Positions 1 to 5,499 of a DNA stretch of 8,068 nucleotides are shown here, one piece after another (position 1 is the stretch's first letter; each line of letters starts with the position of its first letter). Location of the stretch: the NCBI GenBank assembly GCA_004555175.1, contig SFJE01000052.1:1-8068 (forward strand), written 5' to 3'. The notes under the pieces are model-generated. The model was not told the DNA's origin and made no database searches. It saw only the letters and a list, made by a program, of their open reading frames with translations. Source of the stretch: Lentisphaeraceae bacterium (GTDB taxonomy: Bacteria > Verrucomicrobiota > Kiritimatiellia > RFP12 > DVOR01). The translations under genes were made by a program, and so were the position numbers.

Positions 1-184
1 CTAGCTGTTAGCGCGCGTGCCGCGACGGATTGACATAGGGCCCTGAGACCAGCGCTCCGCCTCCTGCCAAATTATGCGCTTACGTCGCACGGCCCGTCTG
101 AGCCGTGCGGATTTCTTTCCCCTTCCATCAGCAACTCCGTCGCGGAAACGCGAGCTAACCGCTAACAGCTAACGGCCAACAGCT
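1..184. repeat. Intergenic direct repeat, copy 1
   Basis: This is the first of two near-identical copies; the second lies 208-209 bp downstream. By eye the two differ at only three places: c26 versus t235, one extra C in the run at 41-43, and a130 versus c338. The copy begins with GTTAGCG-type heptamers (1-13), has a core of about 140 bp containing a stem-loop, and ends with four NGCTAAC-type heptamers plus AGCT (153-184). It starts right at the window edge, so the repeat may extend or recur upstream. No transposase or convincing reading frame is inside. It could be a MITE-like or REP-like intergenic element; the identity is not known to me. Confidence 0.9.
86..117 (+). terminator. Stem-loop with T-rich tail in repeat copy 1
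   Basis: An exact 8-bp inverted repeat (CGCACGGC at 86-93, GCCGTGCG at 102-109) encloses an 8-nt loop and is followed by GATTTCTTT. This resembles a Rho-independent terminator for a plus-strand gene ending before the window. The T-run is interrupted, so it may instead be a structural part of the repeat. Confidence 0.5.
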
Positions 185-222
185 ATAAGTAGTCGTTAGC
201 GGTTAGCCGCTAGCTGTTAGCG
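153..222. repeat. Opposed heptamer tracts between the two repeat copies
   Basis: Positions 153-180 read as four in-phase heptamers (AGCTAAC, CGCTAAC, AGCTAAC, GGCCAAC). Positions 195-222 read as four heptamers of the complementary type (GTTAGCG, GTTAGCC, GCTAGCT, GTTAGCG). The two tracts make a perfect 13-bp inverted repeat (154-166 with 195-207) around a 28-nt loop. A third tract lies at 361-388. Similar heptanucleotide repeats (STRRs) are known in cyanobacteria, but the rest of the window does not suggest that group. Function is unknown; protein-binding sites or replication-slippage products are both possible. Confidence 0.8.
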
Positions 223-392
223 CGCGTGCCGCGATGGATTGACATAGGGCCTGAGACCAGCGCTCCGCCTCCTGCCAAATTATGCGCTTACGTCGCACGG
301 CCCGTCTGAGCCGTGCGGATTTCTTTCCCCTTCCATCCGCAACTCCGTCGCGGAAACGCGAGCTAACCGCTAACAGCTAACGGCCAACAGCT
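210..392. repeat. Intergenic direct repeat, copy 2
   Basis: This is the second copy of the element at the window start, one base shorter, with the same heptamer borders and internal stem-loop. The similarity ends exactly after AGCT at 392; copy 1 continues ATAAG and copy 2 continues CATCG. It ends about 35 bp before the -10 box of the topoisomerase gene, so it lies just upstream of that gene's promoter. The clean shared end suggests a defined element rather than random duplication. Confidence 0.9.
294..325 (+). terminator. Stem-loop with T-rich tail in repeat copy 2
   Basis: This is the same 8-bp perfect stem (294-301 with 310-317), 8-nt loop and T-rich tail as in copy 1, without any change. 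Lying upstream of the next promoter, it could insulate the topoisomerase operon from transcription arriving from the left. Confidence 0.5.
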
Positions 393-405
393 CATCGCCC
401 GAGCA

Positions 406-434
406 CAGCGAGGGCGAAGGGATTGTGCTATACT
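406..434 (+). promoter_or_regulatory. Extended -10 promoter of the topoisomerase operon
   Basis: TGCTATACT at 426-434 is an extended -10 element (TGn followed by TATACT, one mismatch from TATAAT). At the usual 17-bp distance the -35 position (406-411, CAGCGA) is poor, which is common for extended -10 promoters. Transcription would begin near 441, giving a leader of about 24 nt. A small inverted repeat (TCGCCC 395-400, GGGCGA 412-417) overlaps the -35 region and might be an operator, but it is short. Confidence 0.6.
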
Positions 435-451
435 GCGCGTGCAATTGAACC

Positions 452-458
452 AAGGAGG
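452..458 (+). promoter_or_regulatory. Shine-Dalgarno site deciding the parE start
   Basis: AAGGAGG lies 6 nt before the ATG at 465. It fixes the start there rather than at the upstream in-frame TTG at 423, which sits inside the promoter and upstream of the likely transcription start. Confidence 0.9.
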
Positions 459-464
459 AACCGC

Positions 465-2309
465 ATGGCCAAGGGATTGGCGACCTACGATGAATCACAG
501 ATCCAACACCTCGAAGCACTTGAGCATATCCGCCTGCGCACAGGGATGTATATCGGGCGCAAGGGGGACGGTTCCCAGTATGAAGATGGCATCTATATTC
601 TGCTCAAGGAAGTCATCGACAATGCCGTCGATGAGTTTATGATGGGGTTTGGCAAGCGGGTGGTCATCAAGCTGAATTACGCCAGCGGGGAGGTGTCGGT
701 GCGCGACTACGGGCGCGGCATTCCGCTAGGCAAGGTCATCGACTGCGTCAGCCAGATTAACACCGGCGGCAAGTACAACGATGCGGTCTTCCAGTGCTCG
801 GTGGGCATGAATGGCGTGGGCACCAAGGCAGTCAATGCCCTCTCCGAGCGCTTCACCGTCCGCTCCCAGCGCGAAGGGAAGTTCGTTGAGGCCACCTTTA
901 TGCGCGGCCAGTTGGTCGATCAGCGCGAGGGCGAGAGCAAGGAGCGCAACGGCACCTACATCTCCTTCTTGCCAGATGCGACCATCTTTCCGAAGTTCGC
1001 CTTCCGCGAAGAACACGTCCAGCGGCGGCTGCGGATGTATGCCTACCTCAATGCTGGGCTGACGCTCGATCTCAACGGCGAGAGTTTCTGCTCGGAGAAT
1101 GGCCTCTTGGACCTCATTAACGCCGAAGCGGCGATGGAGCAACTCTACGAGCCGCTGCACGCGCGCGTCAAGGTCGAGGGCCTCAGCTTTGTGCAGTTTG
1201 AAGTGGCCTTCACCCACACCAACCACATGGGTGAAGACACCTACTCCTTCGTCAACGGCCAATACACCAACGATGGCGGTACCCACCTGACCGCCTTCAA
1301 GGAGGGTTTCCTCAAGGGCGTGCAGGAGTTCTCCAAGAAGCGCTACGAGGGCGAGATTGCCCGCGACGGCATCGTCGCCGCCATCGCCGTGCGCCTGCAA
1401 GAGCCCGTCTTCGAGAGCCAGACCAAGAACAAACTCGGCAACCCCGAAATCCGCGCCGAACTGGTGGCCGAGGTGCGCAAGGTAGTCGAGAACGAGCTCC
1501 ACCGCCACCCCGAGGCCGCCGAACGCCTGCTCAACAAGGTTGAAGAGACGCGCAAGTTGCGCGAGGATATGAAGGGCCTGCGCAAGATGGTCCAGGAACG
1601 CGCCAAGCAGAGCGCGGTGCGCGTGGAGGAGTTGGTCGATTGCAAGCAGCACCTCGACAAGGCCAAGGGCAAGGGTGAAGAGACCATGATCTTCCTCGTG
1701 GAAGGCAAGTCCGCCGGCGGCACCGTGGCCACCGCCCGCGACACGCAGACTCAGGCCGTCTTCAAGCTCCGCGGCAAGCCCCTCAATGTCTGCGACTTGA
1801 AGCGCGATGCCATCTACAAGAACAAGGAGTTCTACGACCTGGTCAAGACCCTGGGCATCGAGCAAACCCCCGACACCCTGCGCTACGGCAAGGTCGTCCT
1901 CGCCACCGATGCCGATGTCGACGGCCTGCACATCCGTAACCTCCTCATCACCTTCTTCCTGCGCTTCTTCGACCACATCATCCGCGACGGCCGCCTCTTC
2001 ATCCTCGAAACGCCCCTCTTCCGCGTCCGCAACGCCAAGCAGAGCTTCTACTGCTACACCGACGACGAGCGCGAGGCCGCCATCAAGACCTGCGGCGCCA
2101 AGGCCGAGATCACCCGCTTCAAGGGCCTGGGCGAAATCAACGCCAAGGAGTTCAAGGACTTCATTGGCGAAGGCATCCGCCTGACCCCCGTCAACATCCA
2201 CAACGATGTCTACGTCCAGGAAACCCTGCGCTTCTTTATGGGCGCTAACACCTCCGAACGCCGCCAGTACATCCTCGACAACCTCGTCGTCGACAACACC
2301 GATGTCTAA
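465..2309 (+). CDS. parE: Type IIA DNA topoisomerase B subunit (ParE/GyrB family)
   Basis: ATPase subunit of a type II topoisomerase, which with its A subunit (ParC/GyrA, not in this window) passes one DNA duplex through another, acting in the cytoplasm on chromosomal DNA. The 614-aa protein has a GHKL ATPase domain with catalytic Glu49 and Asn53 (KEVIDNAVDE), DYGRGIP at 81-87 and the ATP lid VGMNGVGTK at 113-121. The transducer domain carries QTKNKLG at 319-325. The TOPRIM domain has Glu413, the DADVDG metal site at 482-487 and RFKGLGE at 551-557. Length is close to ParE (about 630 aa) and it lacks the large E. coli GyrB insert. LRGKPLN and TPLFRVRN resemble Bacteroidota-type topoisomerase IV subunit B. 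Odd point: the TOPRIM motif is EGKSAGG, with Lys415 where most have Asp. Family is certain; parE rather than gyrB is likely but not proven. Confidence 0.93.
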   Translation: MAKGLATYDESQIQHLEALEHIRLRTGMYIGRKGDGSQYEDGIYILLKEVIDNAVDEFMMGFGKRVVIKLNYASGEVSVRDYGRGIPLGKVIDCVSQINTGGKYNDAVFQCSVGMNGVGTKAVNALSERFTVRSQREGKFVEATFMRGQLVDQREGESKERNGTYISFLPDATIFPKFAFREEHVQRRLRMYAYLNAGLTLDLNGESFCSENGLLDLINAEAAMEQLYEPLHARVKVEGLSFVQFEVAFTHTNHMGEDTYSFVNGQYTNDGGTHLTAFKEGFLKGVQEFSKKRYEGEIARDGIVAAIAVRLQEPVFESQTKNKLGNPEIRAELVAEVRKVVENELHRHPEAAERLLNKVEETRKLREDMKGLRKMVQERAKQSAVRVEELVDCKQHLDKAKGKGEETMIFLVEGKSAGGTVATARDTQTQAVFKLRGKPLNVCDLKRDAIYKNKEFYDLVKTLGIEQTPDTLRYGKVVLATDADVDGLHIRNLLITFFLRFFDHIIRDGRLFILETPLFRVRNAKQSFYCYTDDEREAAIKTCGAKAEITRFKGLGEINAKEFKDFIGEGIRLTPVNIHNDVYVQETLRFFMGANTSERRQYILDNLVVDNTDV

Positions 2310-2336
2310 CCCCCGCCCCGAAAGGACCCCACCCCG

Positions 2337-2504
2337 ATGAAACGCCTTTCGCTCCTGGCCGCCCTCCTGGCCACCCTCGCCCTCTGCGGCTGCGTCAATC
2401 AGAGCATCGCCGCCCGCCGCTCCAAGATCCCCTGGAACCAGCCCCAGCGCTCCAACGCCGCCGCCAGTCTCCCCTTCTCCATGACCGAGCAATATGACGA
2501 GTAG
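2337..2504 (+). CDS. Small lipoprotein, 55 aa
   Basis: A short gene between the topoisomerase gene and ribD. The product starts MKRLSLLAALLATLALCGC: a basic N-terminus, a hydrophobic stretch and a lipobox-like LCGC, so it is probably exported by Sec, cut by signal peptidase II and lipid-anchored at Cys19. The mature part is only about 37 residues, includes the motif IPWNQPQ and has no recognisable domain. AAAGGA at 2321-2326 could serve as a weak ribosome binding site 10 nt before the ATG. It begins 27 nt after the upstream stop, and its last 11 nt overlap the ribD start, suggesting translational coupling. My impression is that short lipoproteins with a PW-P motif occur in PVC bacteria, but I cannot check this. 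Function unknown. Confidence 0.8.
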   Translation: MKRLSLLAALLATLALCGCVNQSIAARRSKIPWNQPQRSNAAASLPFSMTEQYDE

Positions 2505-3531
2505 TGACGAAGTCTTCCTGGCCCGGGCCGTAGCCCTGGCCAAACAGTTTGTGGGGCGCACCGCCCCCAACCCGCCCGTCGGCGCCCTCTGCGTCCGCGA
2601 TGGCCGCATCCTCGGCGAAGGCGCCCACCAAAAGGCCGGTGAACCCCATGCCGAAGTCAACTGCCTAGCCGCCTGCACCGAAGACCCCGCCGGCGCGACC
2701 CTTTACGTCACCCTCGAGCCCTGCTCCACCTACGGCCGCACCCCTCCGTGCTGCGACCTCCTGCGCGAAAAGCGCATCCGCCGCGTGGTCATCGGCTGCC
2801 TCGACCCCAATCCCCGCCACGCTGGGCGCGCCGTCACCCTCCTCCAAGCCGCCGGCATCGAGGTCGAAATCGCTCCGCGCGTCTGCCCGGTGGAAGCCGC
2901 CTGCCGCGCCCTCATCGCCCCCTTCGCCAAGGCCATCACCACCGGCCTGCCCTACCTCCGCCTCAAACTCGCCCTCACCCTCGATGGCTACATCGCCGAC
3001 CGCGACAACGCCTCGCGCTGGATCACCGGCCCCGAAGCCCGCGACTACGTCCAGCACCTGCGCGCGCACGTCGATGCCGTAATGGTCGGCTCGGGCACCG
3101 TCTTGGCCGACGCCCCCTCCCTCCAACCCCACCTCCCCGGCGCTGAGCCCAAATGGCGCGTCTTCGTTGACCGTGCCACCCCCATCCCCCCAGCCGCCTG
3201 CGATGCTCACACCCTCCTGGCTACGCGCGACCTCGCCTACGACGGCTCCGATCTCCCCGCCATGCTCCGCGCCCTCTGCGCCCGTGGCATCAACGATGTC
3301 CTCTGCGAAGGCGGTGGCCGCCTTGCCGGCGCCCTCCTAGAAGCTGGCCTCGTCGATGAACTCCTCCTCTTCTACGCCCCCAAGATCCTCGGCGACCCCG
3401 CAGCCCGCCCCGGTCTAGCCATCACCCCCCGCCGCCTCCCCGAGGCCATGCGCCTGCAAATGGTCGATTGCGACCACTTCGGCAACGATGTCCTCATCAC
3501 CCTGCGCGCGAACGAACGCCTCCATGATTGA
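2494..3531 (+). CDS. ribD: Bifunctional riboflavin biosynthesis protein RibD
   Basis: Carries out two successive riboflavin steps in the cytoplasm: deamination of the diaminopyrimidine product of GTP cyclohydrolase II, then NADPH-dependent reduction of the ribosyl side chain. The 345-aa protein has the usual two-domain length. The N-terminal deaminase domain (about 1-145) has the zinc site His52-Ala-Glu54 and Cys77/Cys86 (PCSTYGRTPPC), plus APNPPVGA at 24-31. The C-terminal reductase domain (about 150-340) has LKLALTLDGYIAD, the segment VGSGTVLADAPSL and CEGGGRLAGALLEAGLVDELL (from 271). All catalytic metal ligands are present. The ATG at 2494 overlaps the end of the lipoprotein gene and gives a normal N-terminus. 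No other rib genes are in the window, so the pathway is dispersed. Confidence 0.97.
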   Translation: MTSSDEVFLARAVALAKQFVGRTAPNPPVGALCVRDGRILGEGAHQKAGEPHAEVNCLAACTEDPAGATLYVTLEPCSTYGRTPPCCDLLREKRIRRVVIGCLDPNPRHAGRAVTLLQAAGIEVEIAPRVCPVEAACRALIAPFAKAITTGLPYLRLKLALTLDGYIADRDNASRWITGPEARDYVQHLRAHVDAVMVGSGTVLADAPSLQPHLPGAEPKWRVFVDRATPIPPAACDAHTLLATRDLAYDGSDLPAMLRALCARGINDVLCEGGGRLAGALLEAGLVDELLLFYAPKILGDPAARPGLAITPRRLPEAMRLQMVDCDHFGNDVLITLRANERLHD

Positions 3532-3736
3532 TCCCGACACCGAGGCCCGCCTCGTCGACCTCGAATCCCTCCTCGCCCGCCAAGAGCGCCTCCTCGACGA
3601 CCTCAACGCCGAAGTCCTCCGCCTCAATCGCCTCCACGAGCGCCTCCTCAAGCGCTTTGAGGAACACGAAGCCCGCCAAGACGAAGCCGCCGACTTCCGC
3701 CTCCTGGCCGACGAGCCGCCCCCGCCCCACTACTAA
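3524..3736 (+). CDS. slyX: SlyX family protein
   Basis: A 70-aa protein, almost entirely a predicted coiled coil (about residues 5-50, with a heptad-like spacing of Leu in LVDLESLLARQERLLDDLNAEVLR split over the helix), ending in the family's signature PPPHY. E. coli SlyX is 72 aa with the same ending. The biochemical role of SlyX is not established. The ATG at 3524 lies inside the end of ribD (8-nt overlap, different frame), so translation is probably coupled. An upstream in-frame start at 3488 would add 12 residues that do not resemble the family and are ribD sequence in another frame. Confidence 0.92.
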   Translation: MIDPDTEARLVDLESLLARQERLLDDLNAEVLRLNRLHERLLKRFEEHEARQDEAADFRLLADEPPPPHY

Positions 3737-3745
3737 CCCCCGCCG

Positions 3746-4657
3746 ATGAACGCGATGGCCACCCCCTCCCGGTTGCGCGGCAAAGCCCTCCCCGGCGTGC
3801 TCCTCGCCCTCTTCGCCGTCGTCGTCTGGGGCGCCACCTTCACCCTCTCCAAGCAAATCCTCCTCAGCGTGCCGCCCCTCCTCCTGCTGCTGGCGCGCTT
3901 TGTCGTGGGCTACCTCGCCCTCTGGGCCATCCACCCCCGCCCCCTCCCCTGGCAAGGCTGGCGCACCGAAGGCCGCTTCGCCCTGATGGGCCTGCTCGGC
4001 GTCACCCTCTACTTCTGCGGCGAAAACCTCGCCCTCGTCCACGGCAGCGCCGGCATGGTCTCGGTTGTCGTCTGCATCTCCCCCGTCCTCACCGCCCTCC
4101 TCCCGCGCCTCTACGGCCGTGGCGCCCCCCTCGGCCGCACCTACTGGGCCGGCTTCCTCCTCGCGATGCTCGGCGTCACCCTCACCGTCTCAGGCGGCAA
4201 CCTCGCCACCCTCCGCGGTGCCTGGCTCGGCGCCCTCCTCGCCGCCGGCGGAGCCCTCGCCTGGGCCGGCTACACCCTCGTCAGCCAAAGCCTCCCCGCC
4301 AAACTCGGCCGCCTAGCCATCACCCGCCGCACCTTCTTCTGGGGCCTGCTCACCATGCTGCCCCTCTGCCTCAGTGAACCGGCCCCCTGGTCCTGGAGCG
4401 CGCTCACCGCCTGGCCCACCCTCTGGCGCATCCTCACCCTCGGCCTCGTTGCCGGCGCCACCTGCTACGCCGCCTGGGGCTACGCCATCTCCCGCCTCGG
4501 CCCCATCCGCACCTCCCTCCTCCTCTACCTCATCCCCCTCATCGGCGTCCTCACCGCCGCCCTCTTCCTCGGCGAACCCCTCTGCGCCACCATCCTCCTC
4601 GGCGTCACCCTCACCCTCCTCGGCGTTGCCCTCTGCGCCCACCGCCAACACGCCTAA
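3746..4657 (+). CDS. EamA/DMT family inner-membrane transporter
   Basis: A 303-aa very hydrophobic protein with about ten transmembrane segments in two homologous EamA halves (roughly 15-147 and 160-298), typical of the drug/metabolite transporter superfamily. Typical features are the first segment VVVWGATFTLSK, the end of half one (GFLLAMLGVTLTVSGG), and the second half closing with LGEPLCATILLGVTLTLLGVAL. Members export amino acids, metabolites or drugs; substrate cannot be read from sequence. It begins 9 nt after slyX and has no clear Shine-Dalgarno site, so it may depend on coupling; an alternative ATG at 3755 would shorten it by three residues. Its place next to ribD might hint at a flavin-related substrate, but this is speculation. 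Confidence 0.9.
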   Translation: MNAMATPSRLRGKALPGVLLALFAVVVWGATFTLSKQILLSVPPLLLLLARFVVGYLALWAIHPRPLPWQGWRTEGRFALMGLLGVTLYFCGENLALVHGSAGMVSVVVCISPVLTALLPRLYGRGAPLGRTYWAGFLLAMLGVTLTVSGGNLATLRGAWLGALLAAGGALAWAGYTLVSQSLPAKLGRLAITRRTFFWGLLTMLPLCLSEPAPWSWSALTAWPTLWRILTLGLVAGATCYAAWGYAISRLGPIRTSLLLYLIPLIGVLTAALFLGEPLCATILLGVTLTLLGVALCAHRQHA

Positions 4658-4672
4658 CCCAGAGCCCTCCCC

Positions 4673-5140
4673 ATGCCCGAAACCGAAGTCCTCCTCCAAC
4701 TCCACGGCCGCCTCACCCCACCCCTCTGCCGCGCCCGCCTCCTCGCCGCCGCCCGCGCCTGCGCCACCGCCGCCCAACGCTGGTCCCGCCCCCAACACCC
4801 CTGGCGCACCCTCACCATCCACCTCCTCCACGACCCCCTCTCCGCACGCGTCAATGCCGACATCCTCGGCCACGAAGGCCCCACCGACGTCATCACCCAA
4901 GCCTACGACCCCCTCCCCGGCGAGCCTCCCGGCCTCCTCGGCGAACTCTACGTCAACCTCGACGTCGCCCTCCGCACCAGCCAACGCCTCCGCACCACCA
5001 CCTTCGAGCAAGAAGTCGTCCTCTACATTGCCCACGGCTGCGACCACCTCTGCGGCTCGGACGACGCCACCCCCCCCCTCCGCGCCGCTATGCGCCGCCG
5101 CGACCTCCGCTGGATGCGCGCCGCCCTCAAAGCCCAATAA
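4673..5140 (+). CDS. ybeY: Endoribonuclease/rRNA maturation factor YbeY
   Basis: YbeY (UPF0054) is a zinc-dependent RNase implicated in 16S rRNA 3'-end maturation and ribosome quality control in the cytoplasm. The 155-aa length fits the family (about 150-180). Diagnostic features are NADILGHEGPTDVIT (61-75), LLGELYVNLDVAL (88-100) and the metal motif HGCDHLCGSDD (121-131). In the usual motif HGxLHLxGYDH, three His bind zinc. Here His121 and His125 are present but the third position is Asp131. Asp can bind zinc, so activity may be kept. It is the last gene of the operon, 15 nt after the transporter gene, with no good ribosome binding site. Every leucine codon (24 by my count) is CTC and every glutamine codon CAA, an extreme bias. 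Confidence 0.92.
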   Translation: MPETEVLLQLHGRLTPPLCRARLLAAARACATAAQRWSRPQHPWRTLTIHLLHDPLSARVNADILGHEGPTDVITQAYDPLPGEPPGLLGELYVNLDVALRTSQRLRTTTFEQEVVLYIAHGCDHLCGSDDATPPLRAAMRRRDLRWMRAALKAQ

Positions 5141-5400
5141 CGCCCCCCTCCCCTTTATCCCTCCCCTTGCCCCGTGGCGCGCCCCCTGCCCGCCCGGGGC
5201 TACATTTTATCCGCTCCAAGTTCACCGCAAGGGCGCCCGTCGTCTGCGATGTGCCCCGTTTTGGGATGTGCCAGGGTCGCTCGTTTTGACGGCCGCCGTC
5301 CCCGGCGGCCACTTGGCAAATAAGCCCCTCGCACGCCCCCACGTAATGCGTCAATAGAAAAGTGCACCGAAGAAGTGATGAGTGGCTGGAGCAAAAACTG
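5141..5400. other. Gene-free stretch after ybeY
   Basis: No convincing gene is visible. Reading frames on both strands here are short or run in from the C-rich operon, and none has a ribosome binding site. The stretch begins C-rich (5143-5200) and turns AT-richer from about 5340. It holds one strong hairpin at 5291-5310. I suspect the block from about 5220 to 5360 could be a dispersed element or gene remnant, since its composition differs from both flanks, but nothing here proves it. Confidence 0.6.
5291..5310. other. Perfect GC hairpin
   Basis: GGCCGCCG (5291-5298) and CGGCGGCC (5303-5310) form a perfect 8-bp stem with a TCCC loop. Neither strand has a T-run after the stem, so it is not a standard intrinsic terminator. 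It could still stop or pause transcription from the operon ending at 5140, or protect the mRNA 3' end. Confidence 0.6.
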
Positions 5401-5401
5401 G

Positions 5402-5430
5402 TTGCAAAGGGATATAGGGAGTGTTATACT
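5402..5430 (+). promoter_or_regulatory. Sigma-70-type promoter of the surface-protein gene
   Basis: TTGCAA (5402-5407; four of six match TTGACA) and TATACT (5425-5430; five of six) are separated by exactly 17 bp, with an extended -10 TG at 5422-5423. Transcription should start near 5437, leaving a leader of about 63 nt. The -10 region GTGTTATACTG matches the one before parE at all but one position. Confidence 0.8.
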
Positions 5431-5487
5431 GTAACTATCGGTACGTTTGGAATGTCCTTCATTGATGGTTTTCTAAATGATTCTTAC

Positions 5488-5493
5488 GGAGGT
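5488..5493 (+). promoter_or_regulatory. Strong Shine-Dalgarno site
   Basis: GGAGGT, a full complement to the anti-Shine-Dalgarno sequence, ends 6 nt before the ATG at 5500 and settles the start of the long open gene. It is much better than those before the internal operon genes. Confidence 0.9.
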
Positions 5494-5499
5494 AAAGAG

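Noticed and set aside
30..35. TTGACA in repeat copy 1 (also at 239-244 in copy 2) as a promoter -35 box
   Set aside because: No acceptable -10 hexamer lies 15-19 bp downstream; the nearest AT-rich bases are about 35 bp away.
74..172. Possible 32-aa peptide in the repeat, starting MRLRRTARLSR, present in both copies
   Set aside because: No ribosome binding site; the only difference between copies within it is silent, but a single change proves nothing. The stem-loop explains the conserved part better.
1..392. CRISPR array
   Set aside because: There are only two long copies with a 25-bp spacer that is itself heptamer repeat, and no cas gene; the repeats are far longer than CRISPR repeats.
423..464. 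Upstream TTG start extending the topoisomerase by 14 residues
   Set aside because: It overlaps the -10 box and precedes the likely transcription start; the ATG at 465 has an ideal ribosome binding site.
726..2678. 650-aa minus-strand open frame opposite the topoisomerase and ribD
   Set aside because: It is a mirror effect of GC-rich codon bias on the plus strand; low-complexity Gly/Ala/Glu/Leu composition, no domain, and both plus-strand genes are certain.
4313..5137. 274-aa minus-strand frame opposite the transporter and ybeY
   Set aside because: Composition is mostly Gly, Ala and Glu, as expected for the complement of C-rich codons; no motif or start signal.
4374..5357. 327-aa plus-strand Pro/Ser/Ala frame across the transporter, ybeY and the following gap
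   Set aside because: It is an out-of-frame reading of C-rich codons; no recognisable domain, and it conflicts with two well-supported genes.
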